A stretch of 64,000 nucleotides of DNA from Deltaproteobacteria bacterium (lineage in GTDB: Bacteria > Myxococcota > Myxococcia > Myxococcales > Anaeromyxobacteraceae): positions 59,888 through 123,887 of the forward strand of contig JACRMN010000011.1 of NCBI GenBank assembly GCA_016214955.1, read 5' to 3'. Made by a program: the position numbers and the translations under genes. The notes under the pieces are model-generated. The model made no database searches, was not told where the DNA came from, and saw only the letters and a list, made by a program, of their open reading frames with translations. Shown here piece after piece: positions 39,412 through 47,167 of the stretch (position 1 is the stretch's first letter; the number at the start of each line of letters is the position of its first letter).

Positions 39412-39804
39412 GGCGTCAATCAATGATCGGATTGCCCCACTCCCAAGAAGCCATTGCGCGCGACAATTGCGCGCAATCCATGCCGCAACGGCTGCGCGGC
39501 GGCCCGCCGGAAACGGATGCTCCCCCCGCGGGCAGTCGCTCGCCTGCGCCTCACGCAGTCGATGCGCGCAGTGGTTGCGCGCCAGCTCGCGCCTGTGGCG
39601 AACTGCATCTCGATGTCGACGCCAGCGGGCAGCACGAGTGCGATGGCTGTCGGCTCCCGCGAAGCTCGCCTCCGCTCGGGAGGTGGAGGCCAGGCCCTGG
39701 TCGTCTACGCCCTTGCGCCCTCTCGCCGCTGGGGCAGCCCCCGGGGCGTTCCCGATCCTCGCCGGTTGACAGGGGGCGCACCCCGGGCAGAGCATCGAGG
39801 GGCC
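39412..39804. other. Intergenic region with TGCGCGC palindromes
   Basis: Between the divergent DUF485-actP operon and the universal stress gene. It carries several TGCGCGC elements at 39453-39583 (separate entry). Open frames here lack ribosome binding sites and look non-coding. Confidence 0.5.
39453..39583. repeat. Cluster of TGCGCGC elements including a 12-base palindrome
   Basis: ATTGCGCGC at 39453-39461 and the perfect palindrome ATTGCGCGCAAT at 39466-39477 start 13 bases apart. Further copies are ATGCGCGCA near 39562 and GGTTGCGCGCC near 39573. They sit upstream of two divergent promoters and could be operator sites of one dimeric regulator. Confidence 0.4.
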
Positions 39805-40698
39805 ATGAGATGGATCGTGGGGTTGGATCTCTCGCCGCTGAGCCAGGGTGCCCTGCACTTCGCGCGATGGCTCGGCGACACGTCCCGCGCGGCCGGCGGG
39901 GAGGCGTTCGTCGGCGTCCACGTCCTGGGAGATGAGCACCTGCGCGTGGTCCTGCGCTACCACCACCTCGACGAGGTCAACCAGGCGGCAGAAGCGGAGG
40001 CGGGCAGGGCCCTCCAGCGCTCGGGGGCCGCGGGCCACGTCGGCGAGGTGCGCGTGGTGCAGGGCCCGACGGCGGAGGAGGGGCTTCTGCGCGCGCGGAG
40101 CGAGCTGAGTGCCGACGCTCTCCTCATCGGCAGGGCGGGGAAGCGGGGCGGGCTGAACCTGGTGCGGCTCGGCAGCGTCGCCCGGCACCTGCTCCTGCGG
40201 GCCTCATGTCCCCTGGTGGTCGTGCCGCCCGATCTCGAGGTGGCCGACATCGGGGCCGGGCCGGTCGTGGCCCTCACCCGTATCGACGCGGAGTCGATCG
40301 CGCCCTGCCGGTTCGCCGCCGCGCTGGCCGCGCGCCTGGGGCGGGGCCTCGCGCTGCTCCACGTCGTGCCGCTGCCGGACGAGTACGGAGCGGGCCACCT
40401 CCCGGCCGATACCGTGGGCCGGCTTCGCCGTGAGCTGCTGGACGAGGGCCAGCAGGCGCTCGGCGAGTGGGCCGCCGCGCAGGGACTCGGGCACGCCGAG
40501 GCCGTGGTGCGCCAGGGCTCGATCGTGGAGGAGGCCTGCGCCTTCGCAGTCGAGCGGGGCGCGCCCCTGCTGGTGGCCGGCTCCCACCCTCGGGGGGCGG
40601 TGGAGGGGGTCCTGGCGTCCGGGGTGGGCGTCGACCTGGCAGGCGCGGCGCGCTGCCCGGTGGCGGTGGTGCCGGCAACCCCGGCGCCAGAGCACTAG
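39805..40698 (+). CDS. Universal stress protein with two UspA domains
   Basis: 297 residues from ATG 39805 (GAGGGG upstream). Tandem UspA domains: the first starts WIVGLDLSPLSQGAL and has the ATP-type loop GRAGKRGGLNLVRLGSVARHLL; the second starts VVALTRIDAES and ends SHPRGAVEGVLASGVGVDLAGAARCP. The G-x2-G-x9-G pattern is good in domain 1 and weaker in domain 2. It lies 59 bases upstream of a sodium/proton antiporter gene on the same strand, which suggests joint stress or ion response. Confidence 0.9.
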   Translation: MRWIVGLDLSPLSQGALHFARWLGDTSRAAGGEAFVGVHVLGDEHLRVVLRYHHLDEVNQAAEAEAGRALQRSGAAGHVGEVRVVQGPTAEEGLLRARSELSADALLIGRAGKRGGLNLVRLGSVARHLLLRASCPLVVVPPDLEVADIGAGPVVALTRIDAESIAPCRFAAALAARLGRGLALLHVVPLPDEYGAGHLPADTVGRLRRELLDEGQQALGEWAAAQGLGHAEAVVRQGSIVEEACAFAVERGAPLLVAGSHPRGAVEGVLASGVGVDLAGAARCPVAVVPATPAPEH

Positions 40699-40757
40699 CC
40701 GGAACCACGGCCAGGGCCGGACGTCGAGGTCCGGCGGGCGCATGCTAGATTGGCCCG

Positions 40758-42047
40758 ATGCTCGGCAACTCCCTGCCCGCCTGGAGCGTCCTGCCGTTCG
40801 CGGTCATGCTGCTGGCCATCGCGGTCCTCCCGCTGGCGGCGCCGCACTTCTGGGAGCACAACCGCAACAAGGCGCTCTTCTCGCTCGTGCTCGGCGCTCC
40901 GGTGGCCGCCTGGATGGCGAGCCACGACCCCTCGGTCGTGCTGCACACCGCCCACGAGTACCTGGCCTTCATCATCCTGCTGGGGGCGCTCTTCGTCATC
41001 GCCGGCGGCATCGTGGTGAGGGGCACGCTCGCCGGCACGCCCGGCCTCAACGTGGCGCTCCTCGGCCTCGGCGCGGTGCTGGCATCGCTCATCGGCACCA
41101 CCGGCGCCTCGGTCCTGCTCATCCGGCCGCTGCTCCGCGCCAACTCGGTGCGGCAGCGCAAGGCCCACGTGGTGGTCTTCTTCATCTTCGTGGTGGCCAA
41201 CGCCGGCGGCCTGCTGACGCCGCTAGGCGACCCACCGCTCTTCCTGGGCTTCCTGCGCGGCGTCCCGTTCCTCTGGACCCTGCGCCTGTGGCCCGAGTGG
41301 CTCTTCGTGGTCGGCGCCCTGCTGGCCGTCTTCTACGTGCTCGACTCCACCATCTTCCGCCAGGAGGACATCGCCACCCCGGGCGACCTCGACGAGATCG
41401 CGGTGAAGCACCAGGTGCCGGTCCACCTGGTGGGCGGCCTGAACTTCCTCTACCTGGGCGGCGTGGTGGCGGTGCTGCTGGTCTCGGGCTCGTACCGCCT
41501 GCCCACCGGCGTCCAGGAGGGCGGCATGCTGGCGATGGCCGCGCTCTCCTGGCTGACGACGCCCCGCCCGCTCCGCGAGGAGAACGCGTTCTCCTGGGCG
41601 CCCATCGTCGAGGTGGCGGTGGTCTTCGCGGGCATCTTCGCCACCATGATCCCGGCGCTGGCCATCCTCCAGGCGCGGGGCGGCGAGCTCGGGCTCCACG
41701 CCCCCTGGCACTTCTTCTGGGCGACCGGCCTGCTCTCCTCCTTCCTCGACAACGCCCCCACCTACCTCACCTTCGCCTCGGCGGCCTCGGGCCTCCTCGG
41801 CACCGACGGCGGGCAGCTCTCCCAGATGCTGGCCACGCCGCGGGGCGCAGACCTGCTCACCGCCATCTCGCTGGGGGCGGTGCTCATGGGCGCCAACACC
41901 TACATCGGCAACGGCCCCAACTTCATGGTCAAGGCCATCGCCGAGCAGGGCGGCGTCAAGATGCCTGGCTTCTTCGGCTACATGGCCTGGAGCGGAGCCG
42001 TGCTCATCCCGCTCTTCGTGGCGGTGACGCTGCTCTTCCTCCGGTAG
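40758..42047 (+). CDS. NhaD-type sodium/proton antiporter (ion transporter superfamily)
   Basis: 429 residues with 11-12 membrane helices. IT-superfamily signs: GTTGASVLLIRPLLRAN and VVFFIFVVANAGGLLTPLGDPPLFLGFL, then in the second half SSFLDNAPTYLTFASAA and GANTYIGNGPNFMVKAIAE. The two inverted T-x-GDPP / N-x-PN re-entrant motifs are typical of NhaD and similar carriers. Substrate assignment as Na+/H+ exchange is from family similarity; a dicarboxylate carrier is less likely. The gene follows the universal stress protein and lies near nhaA. Confidence 0.82.
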   Translation: MLGNSLPAWSVLPFAVMLLAIAVLPLAAPHFWEHNRNKALFSLVLGAPVAAWMASHDPSVVLHTAHEYLAFIILLGALFVIAGGIVVRGTLAGTPGLNVALLGLGAVLASLIGTTGASVLLIRPLLRANSVRQRKAHVVVFFIFVVANAGGLLTPLGDPPLFLGFLRGVPFLWTLRLWPEWLFVVGALLAVFYVLDSTIFRQEDIATPGDLDEIAVKHQVPVHLVGGLNFLYLGGVVAVLLVSGSYRLPTGVQEGGMLAMAALSWLTTPRPLREENAFSWAPIVEVAVVFAGIFATMIPALAILQARGGELGLHAPWHFFWATGLLSSFLDNAPTYLTFASAASGLLGTDGGQLSQMLATPRGADLLTAISLGAVLMGANTYIGNGPNFMVKAIAEQGGVKMPGFFGYMAWSGAVLIPLFVAVTLLFLR

Positions 42048-42116
42048 CGAGGCCGGGCTGCCGAGGGGCGCGGTGCGGTCGCGCTCGCCGCCGAGAAGGT
42101 ACTCCACCTCGAGCAG

Positions 42117-42416
42117 TCACGCAGGCGTTGCGTCGCCGGCGCCCTCGTCGCGCCCGAGGTAGCGCAGCAGACGCCGATCGAACACGGTCAGCCCTCGGTA
42201 GGACGTCCGCGCCCGCGCTTCGGCCAGCACCTGGGTGAGCATCAGGAGCGCGTGCGCCTGGCAGTCGCCGGCTCCCCGCAGATCGATCTCGACGGGAAAC
42301 CCCGCCGCGGCCGAACGCAGCTCCTCGCGCACGGGAACCACGTCCTCGGGGACCAGCTGGCCCTCGACCACGACCCGGACTCCGGTGTGGGAACGCTCGA
42401 TGGAACGGACCGGCAT
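42117..42416 (-). CDS. Small STAS/YbjK-like regulatory protein
   Basis: 99 residues from ATG 42416 with GGAGG five bases ahead. Pattern strand-helix-strand with VRVVVEGQLVPEDVVPVREEL and VEIDLRGAGDCQAHALLMLTQVL; it resembles a STAS domain (cf. the clear STAS protein at 13359), but the Ser/Thr position after DLRGAG is Asp-Cys. The C-terminus is basic then acidic (RRLLRYLGRDEGAG). Stand-alone, convergent with the antiporter gene. Function not known. A stable leader hairpin precedes it. Confidence 0.6.
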   Translation of the reverse strand: MPVRSIERSHTGVRVVVEGQLVPEDVVPVREELRSAAAGFPVEIDLRGAGDCQAHALLMLTQVLAEARARTSYRGLTVFDRRLLRYLGRDEGAGDATPA

Positions 42417-42789
42417 GGCGCCTCCACGCGGAACCCGGCTTCGGTTCCGCGATGCTGGGAGCAGTGGCCCGGCTGCTCCGTTGCGCCTGCGGCCGCAAGC
42501 ACTTCCTTGCGACAGCACCCTTGGAGTCCCATGAGTACACGCCGCCCCCTTTGCGCCGCAATCGAATCGACTCGTCCGGATTCGCTTGTTCCCGGGCGTC
42601 TCCGCTCCTATGGTTGGCGCTGGGTGTGGCGGACTGGAGGCGTCGATCCGCCACAGGTTCAGAGGGGCAGTCGGGCCACTGCTCTCAGCTCGGACCCGGC
42701 GACGAACCGGGCGGTGGAGCGCGGACACCGGTGCCCGGTTCTCGCTCGACCGTCGGGCCGCGCGCCGGTGCTCCGGAGAGGGCACGGCC
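42417..42789. other. Intergenic region upstream of two divergent genes
   Basis: This stretch of 373 bases separates the small STAS-like gene (minus) and the membrane-protein/nhaA operon (plus). Apart from the hairpin at 42428-42450 I see no clear promoter boxes, RNA gene or supported ORF. Confidence 0.5.
42428..42450 (-). promoter_or_regulatory. Leader hairpin of the small STAS-like gene
   Basis: Perfect 8-base arms GCGGAACC and GGTTCCGC, with a 7-base loop, end directly before the GGAGG of the gene at 42416. It could act as an operator or as an RNA stem next to the ribosome binding site. Confidence 0.35.
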
Positions 42790-43152
42790 ATGGCCACTCG
42801 CCCCGCATCGAAGGAAGCCGTCGATCTCGTGACCAGGCTCTCGAATCGAGCCGCGGCGCTCGCGTTCGCCTCCGCCTTCACGGTCATCGTGGCCCTGGTC
42901 TCCCTGCCATACCTGGTGAGGCAGGACGGCGCAGTTGGCCCTCGGATCGCCGCGGCGGTGGCCCTGGCAGCTACCGCGGCCGCCACCGGCCTTGCGTGGC
43001 GCGCGCGAGCCCGGCTCCGCGCGGCGCGCCAGGGCGCCGAGCGCCCGCCGGCAGGGGAGCGGAGCGAAGCGAGCACCGCTCGGCTCGTCGGGGCCGGCCC
43101 GTCCGCAGGCGCGGGCGCGCGCCGACACTCACCCGGGAGCGAGAGACGATGA
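42790..43152 (+). CDS. Small membrane protein ahead of nhaA
   Basis: 120 residues from ATG 42790 (GGAGAGGG upstream). Two hydrophobic helices (ALAFASAFTVIVALVSLPYLV and IAAAVALAATAAATGLAW), then a basic Arg/Ala-rich tail of about 50 residues with low complexity. The stop overlaps the nhaA start (ATGA), so translation is coupled. No family recognised; may be an accessory to NhaA or simply a poorly conserved membrane protein. Confidence 0.55.
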   Translation: MATRPASKEAVDLVTRLSNRAAALAFASAFTVIVALVSLPYLVRQDGAVGPRIAAAVALAATAAATGLAWRARARLRAARQGAERPPAGERSEASTARLVGAGPSAGAGARRHSPGSERR

Positions 43153-44507
43153 CGAACAAGCGCGAGGTGCGCCCCCAGGCGCCGGCGGGACCCCGCCTCT
43201 TCACGATCGCCCTGCGGCCGCTGCAGGCCTTCTTCCGCCTCGAGGCAGCGAGCGGCCTCATCCTCCTCGGCTGCGCCGTGGCAGCGCTGGCATGGGCCAA
43301 CCTGCACTTCGACAGCTACGACCGGACGTTCGGGGCCCCGCTGACGATCGGAGCGGGTCCGATCCTCCTGCGGTTCACGCTGCACCAGCTCGTCAACGAC
43401 GGCCTGATGGCGCTGTTCTTCTTCGTCGTCGGGATGGAGATCAAGCGCGAGCTGGTCGAGGGCGAGCTTCGCACCCCGTCCCAGGCCATGCTTCCAGCCA
43501 TCGCGGCGCTCGGCGGCATGGTCGTCCCGGCAGCCATCTACCTCGCCTTCAACACCGGGGGGCCGGGCGCGCCGGGCTGGGGCATCCCCATGGCGACGGA
43601 CATCGCCTTCTGCGTCGGCGTGCTGACGCTGCTCCGGAGCCGGGTCCCTCACGCCTTGATCGTCTTCGTGACGGCGCTGGCCATCTTCGACGACATCGGC
43701 GGGATCCTGGTCATCGCCGTGTTCTACGGCTCGGGCGTCCAGGCCACCTGGCTGCTCGCCACCCTCGCGGTGGGCGGCGCCGCCCTGGCGATGTCCCGGG
43801 CCCAGGTGCGGAGTGCGCCGGCGTGGGCCATCGTGGGCGCGCTGCTCTGGTACACGCTCCACCACTCCGGGATCCACGCCACCATCTCGGGCGTGATCCT
43901 CGGCCTCGCCATCCCGGCCACCGCGCGGCGGCGGCCTCGTGAGGTGCTCCACGATCTCTCCGTGCACGCCAGCGCGCTGGCGCGGGCCGCGGCCGACCAC
44001 GAGCAGGACGAGGCCGCGCTCCGGGGCATCGAGGGCCGGCTCGAAGAGCTCGAGGCACCGCTCACGCGCTTCGTCCGGGCGCTGCACCCGTGGATGGCGT
44101 TCGGGGTCATGCCGCTCTTCGCCCTGGCGAACTCCGGCGTGCACCTCGCCGCCCTGGACGCCTCCCAGATCACCGGACGGGTCACCATCGGGACCCTCCT
44201 CGCCCTCTTCGCCGGGAAGCTGGCCGGCATCTTCGGGTTCACGCTGGCCGCCGTGCGCCTCGGCGTCGCCCGCGCCCCCGGTGGCGCATCGAGCGCGAAG
44301 CTGCTCGGCGTCTCGGCGGTCGCCGGCATCGGGTTCACCGTGGCGCTCTTCATCGCCGGGCTCGCCTTCCCGTCCACCCCTAGGTTGCTCGACGAGGCCA
44401 AGCTGGGGATCCTCGTCGGGTCGCTGGTCTCGGGCGTCGTCGGCGCGCTCATCCTCCGGGCCACGGCTCCGGTACCCGCGGCCCCCGCGCGGCGCGGGGA
44501 ACCTTAG
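43149..44507 (+). CDS. nhaA: Na+/H+ antiporter NhaA
   Basis: 452 residues from ATG 43149; the frame is open further upstream, but the family start (ALRPLQAFFRLEAASGLILL) fits here. Key ion-binding pair in helix 5: MATDIAFCVGVL and ALAIFDDIGGILVIAVFY (the two Asp of NhaA). The C-terminal half has HPWMAFGVMPLFALANSGV and GVSAVAGIGFTVALFIAGLAF. The long loop with DHEQDEAALRGIEGRLEELE between helices 8 and 9 is usual for the 430-450-residue form. Exports sodium at alkaline pH. Confidence 0.96.
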   Translation: MTNKREVRPQAPAGPRLFTIALRPLQAFFRLEAASGLILLGCAVAALAWANLHFDSYDRTFGAPLTIGAGPILLRFTLHQLVNDGLMALFFFVVGMEIKRELVEGELRTPSQAMLPAIAALGGMVVPAAIYLAFNTGGPGAPGWGIPMATDIAFCVGVLTLLRSRVPHALIVFVTALAIFDDIGGILVIAVFYGSGVQATWLLATLAVGGAALAMSRAQVRSAPAWAIVGALLWYTLHHSGIHATISGVILGLAIPATARRRPREVLHDLSVHASALARAAADHEQDEAALRGIEGRLEELEAPLTRFVRALHPWMAFGVMPLFALANSGVHLAALDASQITGRVTIGTLLALFAGKLAGIFGFTLAAVRLGVARAPGGASSAKLLGVSAVAGIGFTVALFIAGLAFPSTPRLLDEAKLGILVGSLVSGVVGALILRATAPVPAAPARRGEP

Positions 44508-44606
44508 CCTCCGCCCCCCTCGCGACCCCGCGTCGCACCGGGCGCCGCGGGTCGCACGGCGCGGAATAGGGGGACGGCCCCGCCCTTCTCCGCTATCGTC
44601 CCTCGG

Positions 44607-45353
44607 GTGCGCTGGGCCCTGCTCGCCGACATCCACGCCAACCTCGAGGCGCTGCAGGCCTGCCTCGAGCAGGCCGGGCGCGAGGGGGCCGACGGCTACG
44701 CCTTCGTCGGGGACCTCATCGGCTACGGCGCCGACCCCGGTGCGGTCATCGACATCGTCGAGGAGCACGCCCGCCACGGCGCCGTGGTGGTGCGCGGCAA
44801 CCACGACGCCGCCGCCCTGGAGAACTCCGCCGAGACCATGAACCCGGCGGCCGCCCGGGCGGTCCTCTGGACCCGCAAGCAGCTCAACCAGCGACAGGTG
44901 GCCTTCCTCGACTCCCTGCCGCTCACGGCGCGGCGCGAGGGCATCCTCTTCGTCCATGCCAGCGCCGCCTCGCCGGGCCAGTGGACCTACGTCACCGATC
45001 CCGCCCGCGCCGCCGAGAGCATCGCGATGTCCAAGGGGGCCACCTGGATCTTCTCCGGGCACGTCCATGAGCCGGCGCTGTACTTCGCCAGCGGCAGCGG
45101 CCGCCCGGTGCCCTTCAAGCCCATGGCCGGCGTCACCATCCCGGTGGAGAAGCGCCGCCGCTGGCTGGCCATCATCGGCTCGGCGGGCCAGCCGCGCGAC
45201 GGGCGCACCGAGGCCTGCTGGGCCCTCTTCGACGACGTGAAGCAGACGCTGGCCTTCCACCGGGTGCCGTACGACTGGGCCCAGGCGGCCGCCAAGGTGC
45301 GGGCCGCCGGCCTGCCGGAGCGGCTGGCCCACAGGCTGGAGCACGGGGAGTGA
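44607..45353 (+). CDS. Metallophosphoesterase
   Basis: 248 residues from GTG 44607. Calcineurin-like metal sites: LLADIHANLEAL, FVGDLIGYGADP, VVRGNHDAA and FSGHVHEPALY. The shape is that of the YfcE/ApaH-like bacterial phosphodiesterase branch. It is followed after 4 bases by the kinase-UspA gene, so a kinase and a possible phosphatase are co-transcribed. Substrate, nucleotide or protein, is not evident. Confidence 0.9.
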   Translation: MRWALLADIHANLEALQACLEQAGREGADGYAFVGDLIGYGADPGAVIDIVEEHARHGAVVVRGNHDAAALENSAETMNPAAARAVLWTRKQLNQRQVAFLDSLPLTARREGILFVHASAASPGQWTYVTDPARAAESIAMSKGATWIFSGHVHEPALYFASGSGRPVPFKPMAGVTIPVEKRRRWLAIIGSAGQPRDGRTEACWALFDDVKQTLAFHRVPYDWAQAAAKVRAAGLPERLAHRLEHGE

Positions 45354-45357
45354 AGGC

Positions 45358-46752
45358 GTGAGCGGGCTGCCCGAGCGCGGCGACGTGATCGACGGCTTCC
45401 GGATCGAGGAGCGGATCCACGCCGGTGGCATGGGGGTCATCTACCGGGTCAGCGGCCCGGAGACCGGGTTCCCCATGATCATGAAGATCCCCCGCCTCGG
45501 CCCCGGGGAGCCGGGCGAGGCGGTGGTCACCTTCGAGGTGGAGAGGATGGTGCTCGGGGCCCTCACCGGCCCCCACGTGCCCCGCTTCGTGGCCGCCGGC
45601 GACCTGGCCCGCATCCCCTACCTGGTGATGGAGAGGGTGGAGGGGCGGCCGCTCGCCGACTGGGTGGGCAAGGGGCCGGTGCCGCCCGCCGAGGTGGCGC
45701 GGCTCGGGCTGGCGGTGGCCAACGCCCTCCACAGCCTGCACCTGCAGAACGTGGTGCACCTCGACGTCAAGCCCTCCAACGTCATCCTGCGGGAGAGCGG
45801 CGAGGCGGTGCTCATCGACTTCGGCATCGCCCACCACGGCCACTTCCCCGACCTGCTGGCGGAGGAGTTCCGGCGGCCGATGGGCTCCGCCCCCTACCTC
45901 TCGCCCGAGCAGGTGCTGGGGGCCCGCGACGACGCCCGCAGCGACCTCTTCGCCCTCGGGGCCGTGCTCTACGAGCTGTGCACCGGCCGCATGCCCTTCG
46001 GCTCGCCCACCTCGCCGGCCGGCCTGCGGGTGCGGCTGCACCGCGACCCGGTGCCGCCCCGGGCCCTGGTGCCCGGCCTGCCCGAGTGGCTGCAGGAGGT
46101 GATCCTGCGGTGCCTCGAGCCCGACGCCGCCGACCGCTACGCCACCGCCGCCCAGGTGGCCTTCGACCTCGGCCACCCGGACCAGGTGACGGTCACCAGC
46201 CAGGGCCGCCGGACGCGCCGGCTGGGGGTGGGCAAGCGCATGGTGCGCTGGCTGCGGGCCATCGGCTACGGCCCCGACTCCGTCTCCAGCACCTCGCTGC
46301 AGCTGGCGGCCGCGCCCATCGTGCTGGTGGCGGTGGCCACCGCCCACACCAACGAGGCGCGCAACGAGGCGCTGCGGGCCACGGTGCGGCGGCTGGTGAT
46401 CGCCGGGGAGCCGACGCGGCTGGCCTGCATCACCGTCATCAGGCCGGCGCCGGAGCTGGTGGGGGCCGACCGGCACGAGGCGGCCACCAGCCAGCGCATC
46501 AAGCAGCTGGTGCAGCTGCGCCACTGGGCCGAGCCGCTCAAGCTCCCGCCCCAGCAGATCTCGTATCACGTGATGGAGTCGGGCGACCCGGCCGGCGCGC
46601 TGCTGGAGTACGCCCGGGCCAACCACGTGGATCACGTGGTCATCGGGTCGCCGCCGCGCGACGTGACGCTGGGCGGGCTGCTGGGCACGGTCTCGACCAA
46701 GGTCTCGGCCGAGGCGCCCTGCACGGTGACCGTGGTGCGCGTCCGCGGGTAG
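45358..46752 (+). CDS. Ser/Thr protein kinase-UspA fusion
   Basis: 464 residues from GTG 45358. Kinase domain about 12-275: HAGGMGVIYRV, Lys in MIMKIPRLG, loop VHLDVKPSNVIL (HLD, a non-RD type), LIDFGIAHH, YLSPEQ, and the typical end DAADRYATAAQVAFDLG. From about 315 to the end a UspA domain follows: PIVLVAVATAHTN, then GSPPRDVTLGGLLGTVSTKVSAEAPCTVTVV with the nucleotide-loop pattern. No membrane segment. The stress-protein module could sense ATP or stress and set kinase activity. Confidence 0.92.
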   Translation: MSGLPERGDVIDGFRIEERIHAGGMGVIYRVSGPETGFPMIMKIPRLGPGEPGEAVVTFEVERMVLGALTGPHVPRFVAAGDLARIPYLVMERVEGRPLADWVGKGPVPPAEVARLGLAVANALHSLHLQNVVHLDVKPSNVILRESGEAVLIDFGIAHHGHFPDLLAEEFRRPMGSAPYLSPEQVLGARDDARSDLFALGAVLYELCTGRMPFGSPTSPAGLRVRLHRDPVPPRALVPGLPEWLQEVILRCLEPDAADRYATAAQVAFDLGHPDQVTVTSQGRRTRRLGVGKRMVRWLRAIGYGPDSVSSTSLQLAAAPIVLVAVATAHTNEARNEALRATVRRLVIAGEPTRLACITVIRPAPELVGADRHEAATSQRIKQLVQLRHWAEPLKLPPQQISYHVMESGDPAGALLEYARANHVDHVVIGSPPRDVTLGGLLGTVSTKVSAEAPCTVTVVRVRG

Positions 46753-46804
46753 GGGACGCGCCGCCCTCCCCGCGGGGCCGCGGGGAGGCCGACTTGCGGT
46801 GCTG

Positions 46805-47014
46805 CTACTTCTTCGGGCCGCTGCCGCCCATGTACTTGGTGGCGAGCCACAGCACCACGCCCAGGCCGGCGACGGCAGCCAGGAGGCCGAAGAAGACGGC
46901 CGGCGAGGTGTCCGTGTCGGCGACGCCAGGGCCGGTGGACGGGCCCTCTGCCACGGCGAGGGTGGCGACCGCGGTGAATGCAGCGGCGACGGCGGAGCGG
47001 GACGGGAGGCGCAT
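46805..47014 (-). CDS. Small exported/membrane protein
   Basis: 69 residues with TGGAGAA before ATG 47014. A signal peptide (AVAAAFTAVATLAVA) is followed by a short polar stretch (GPSTGPGVADTDTS) and one membrane helix (AVFFGLLAAVAGLGVVLWLAT) with a basic end GGSGPKK. Compact and gene-like, but no family recognised. It is convergent with the kinase-UspA gene, ending 52 bases from it. Confidence 0.65.
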   Translation of the reverse strand: MRLPSRSAVAAAFTAVATLAVAEGPSTGPGVADTDTSPAVFFGLLAAVAGLGVVLWLATKYMGGSGPKK

Positions 47015-47109
47015 CTGGGTTCTCCAGTGAAGGGTCGCGTCCGGTTCCGAGGGCGCGGCCGGTGAACGGGGGGCCGGCGACTTTATCGCAGCTGAGGCGG
47101 TTCGGCGTG

Positions 47110-47145
47110 AAAAAGACCCCCCGCGCCGGTTTGGCGCGGGGGGTC
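47110..47145 (-). terminator. Intrinsic terminator of the MFS carrier gene
   Basis: On the minus strand a perfect 13-base stem (arms GACCCCCCGCGCC and GGCGCGGGGGGTC, loop of five) is followed directly by TTTTT. It starts 22 bases past the carrier stop codon. The clearest Rho-independent terminator in the window. Confidence 0.88.
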
Positions 47146-47167
47146 ACCCTGCGGGAAGACGAAGCGG

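Noticed and set aside
39423..39935. Open frames in the actP/stress-protein intergenic region
   Set aside because: No ribosome binding site, mixed composition, overlapping each other and the start of the stress protein.
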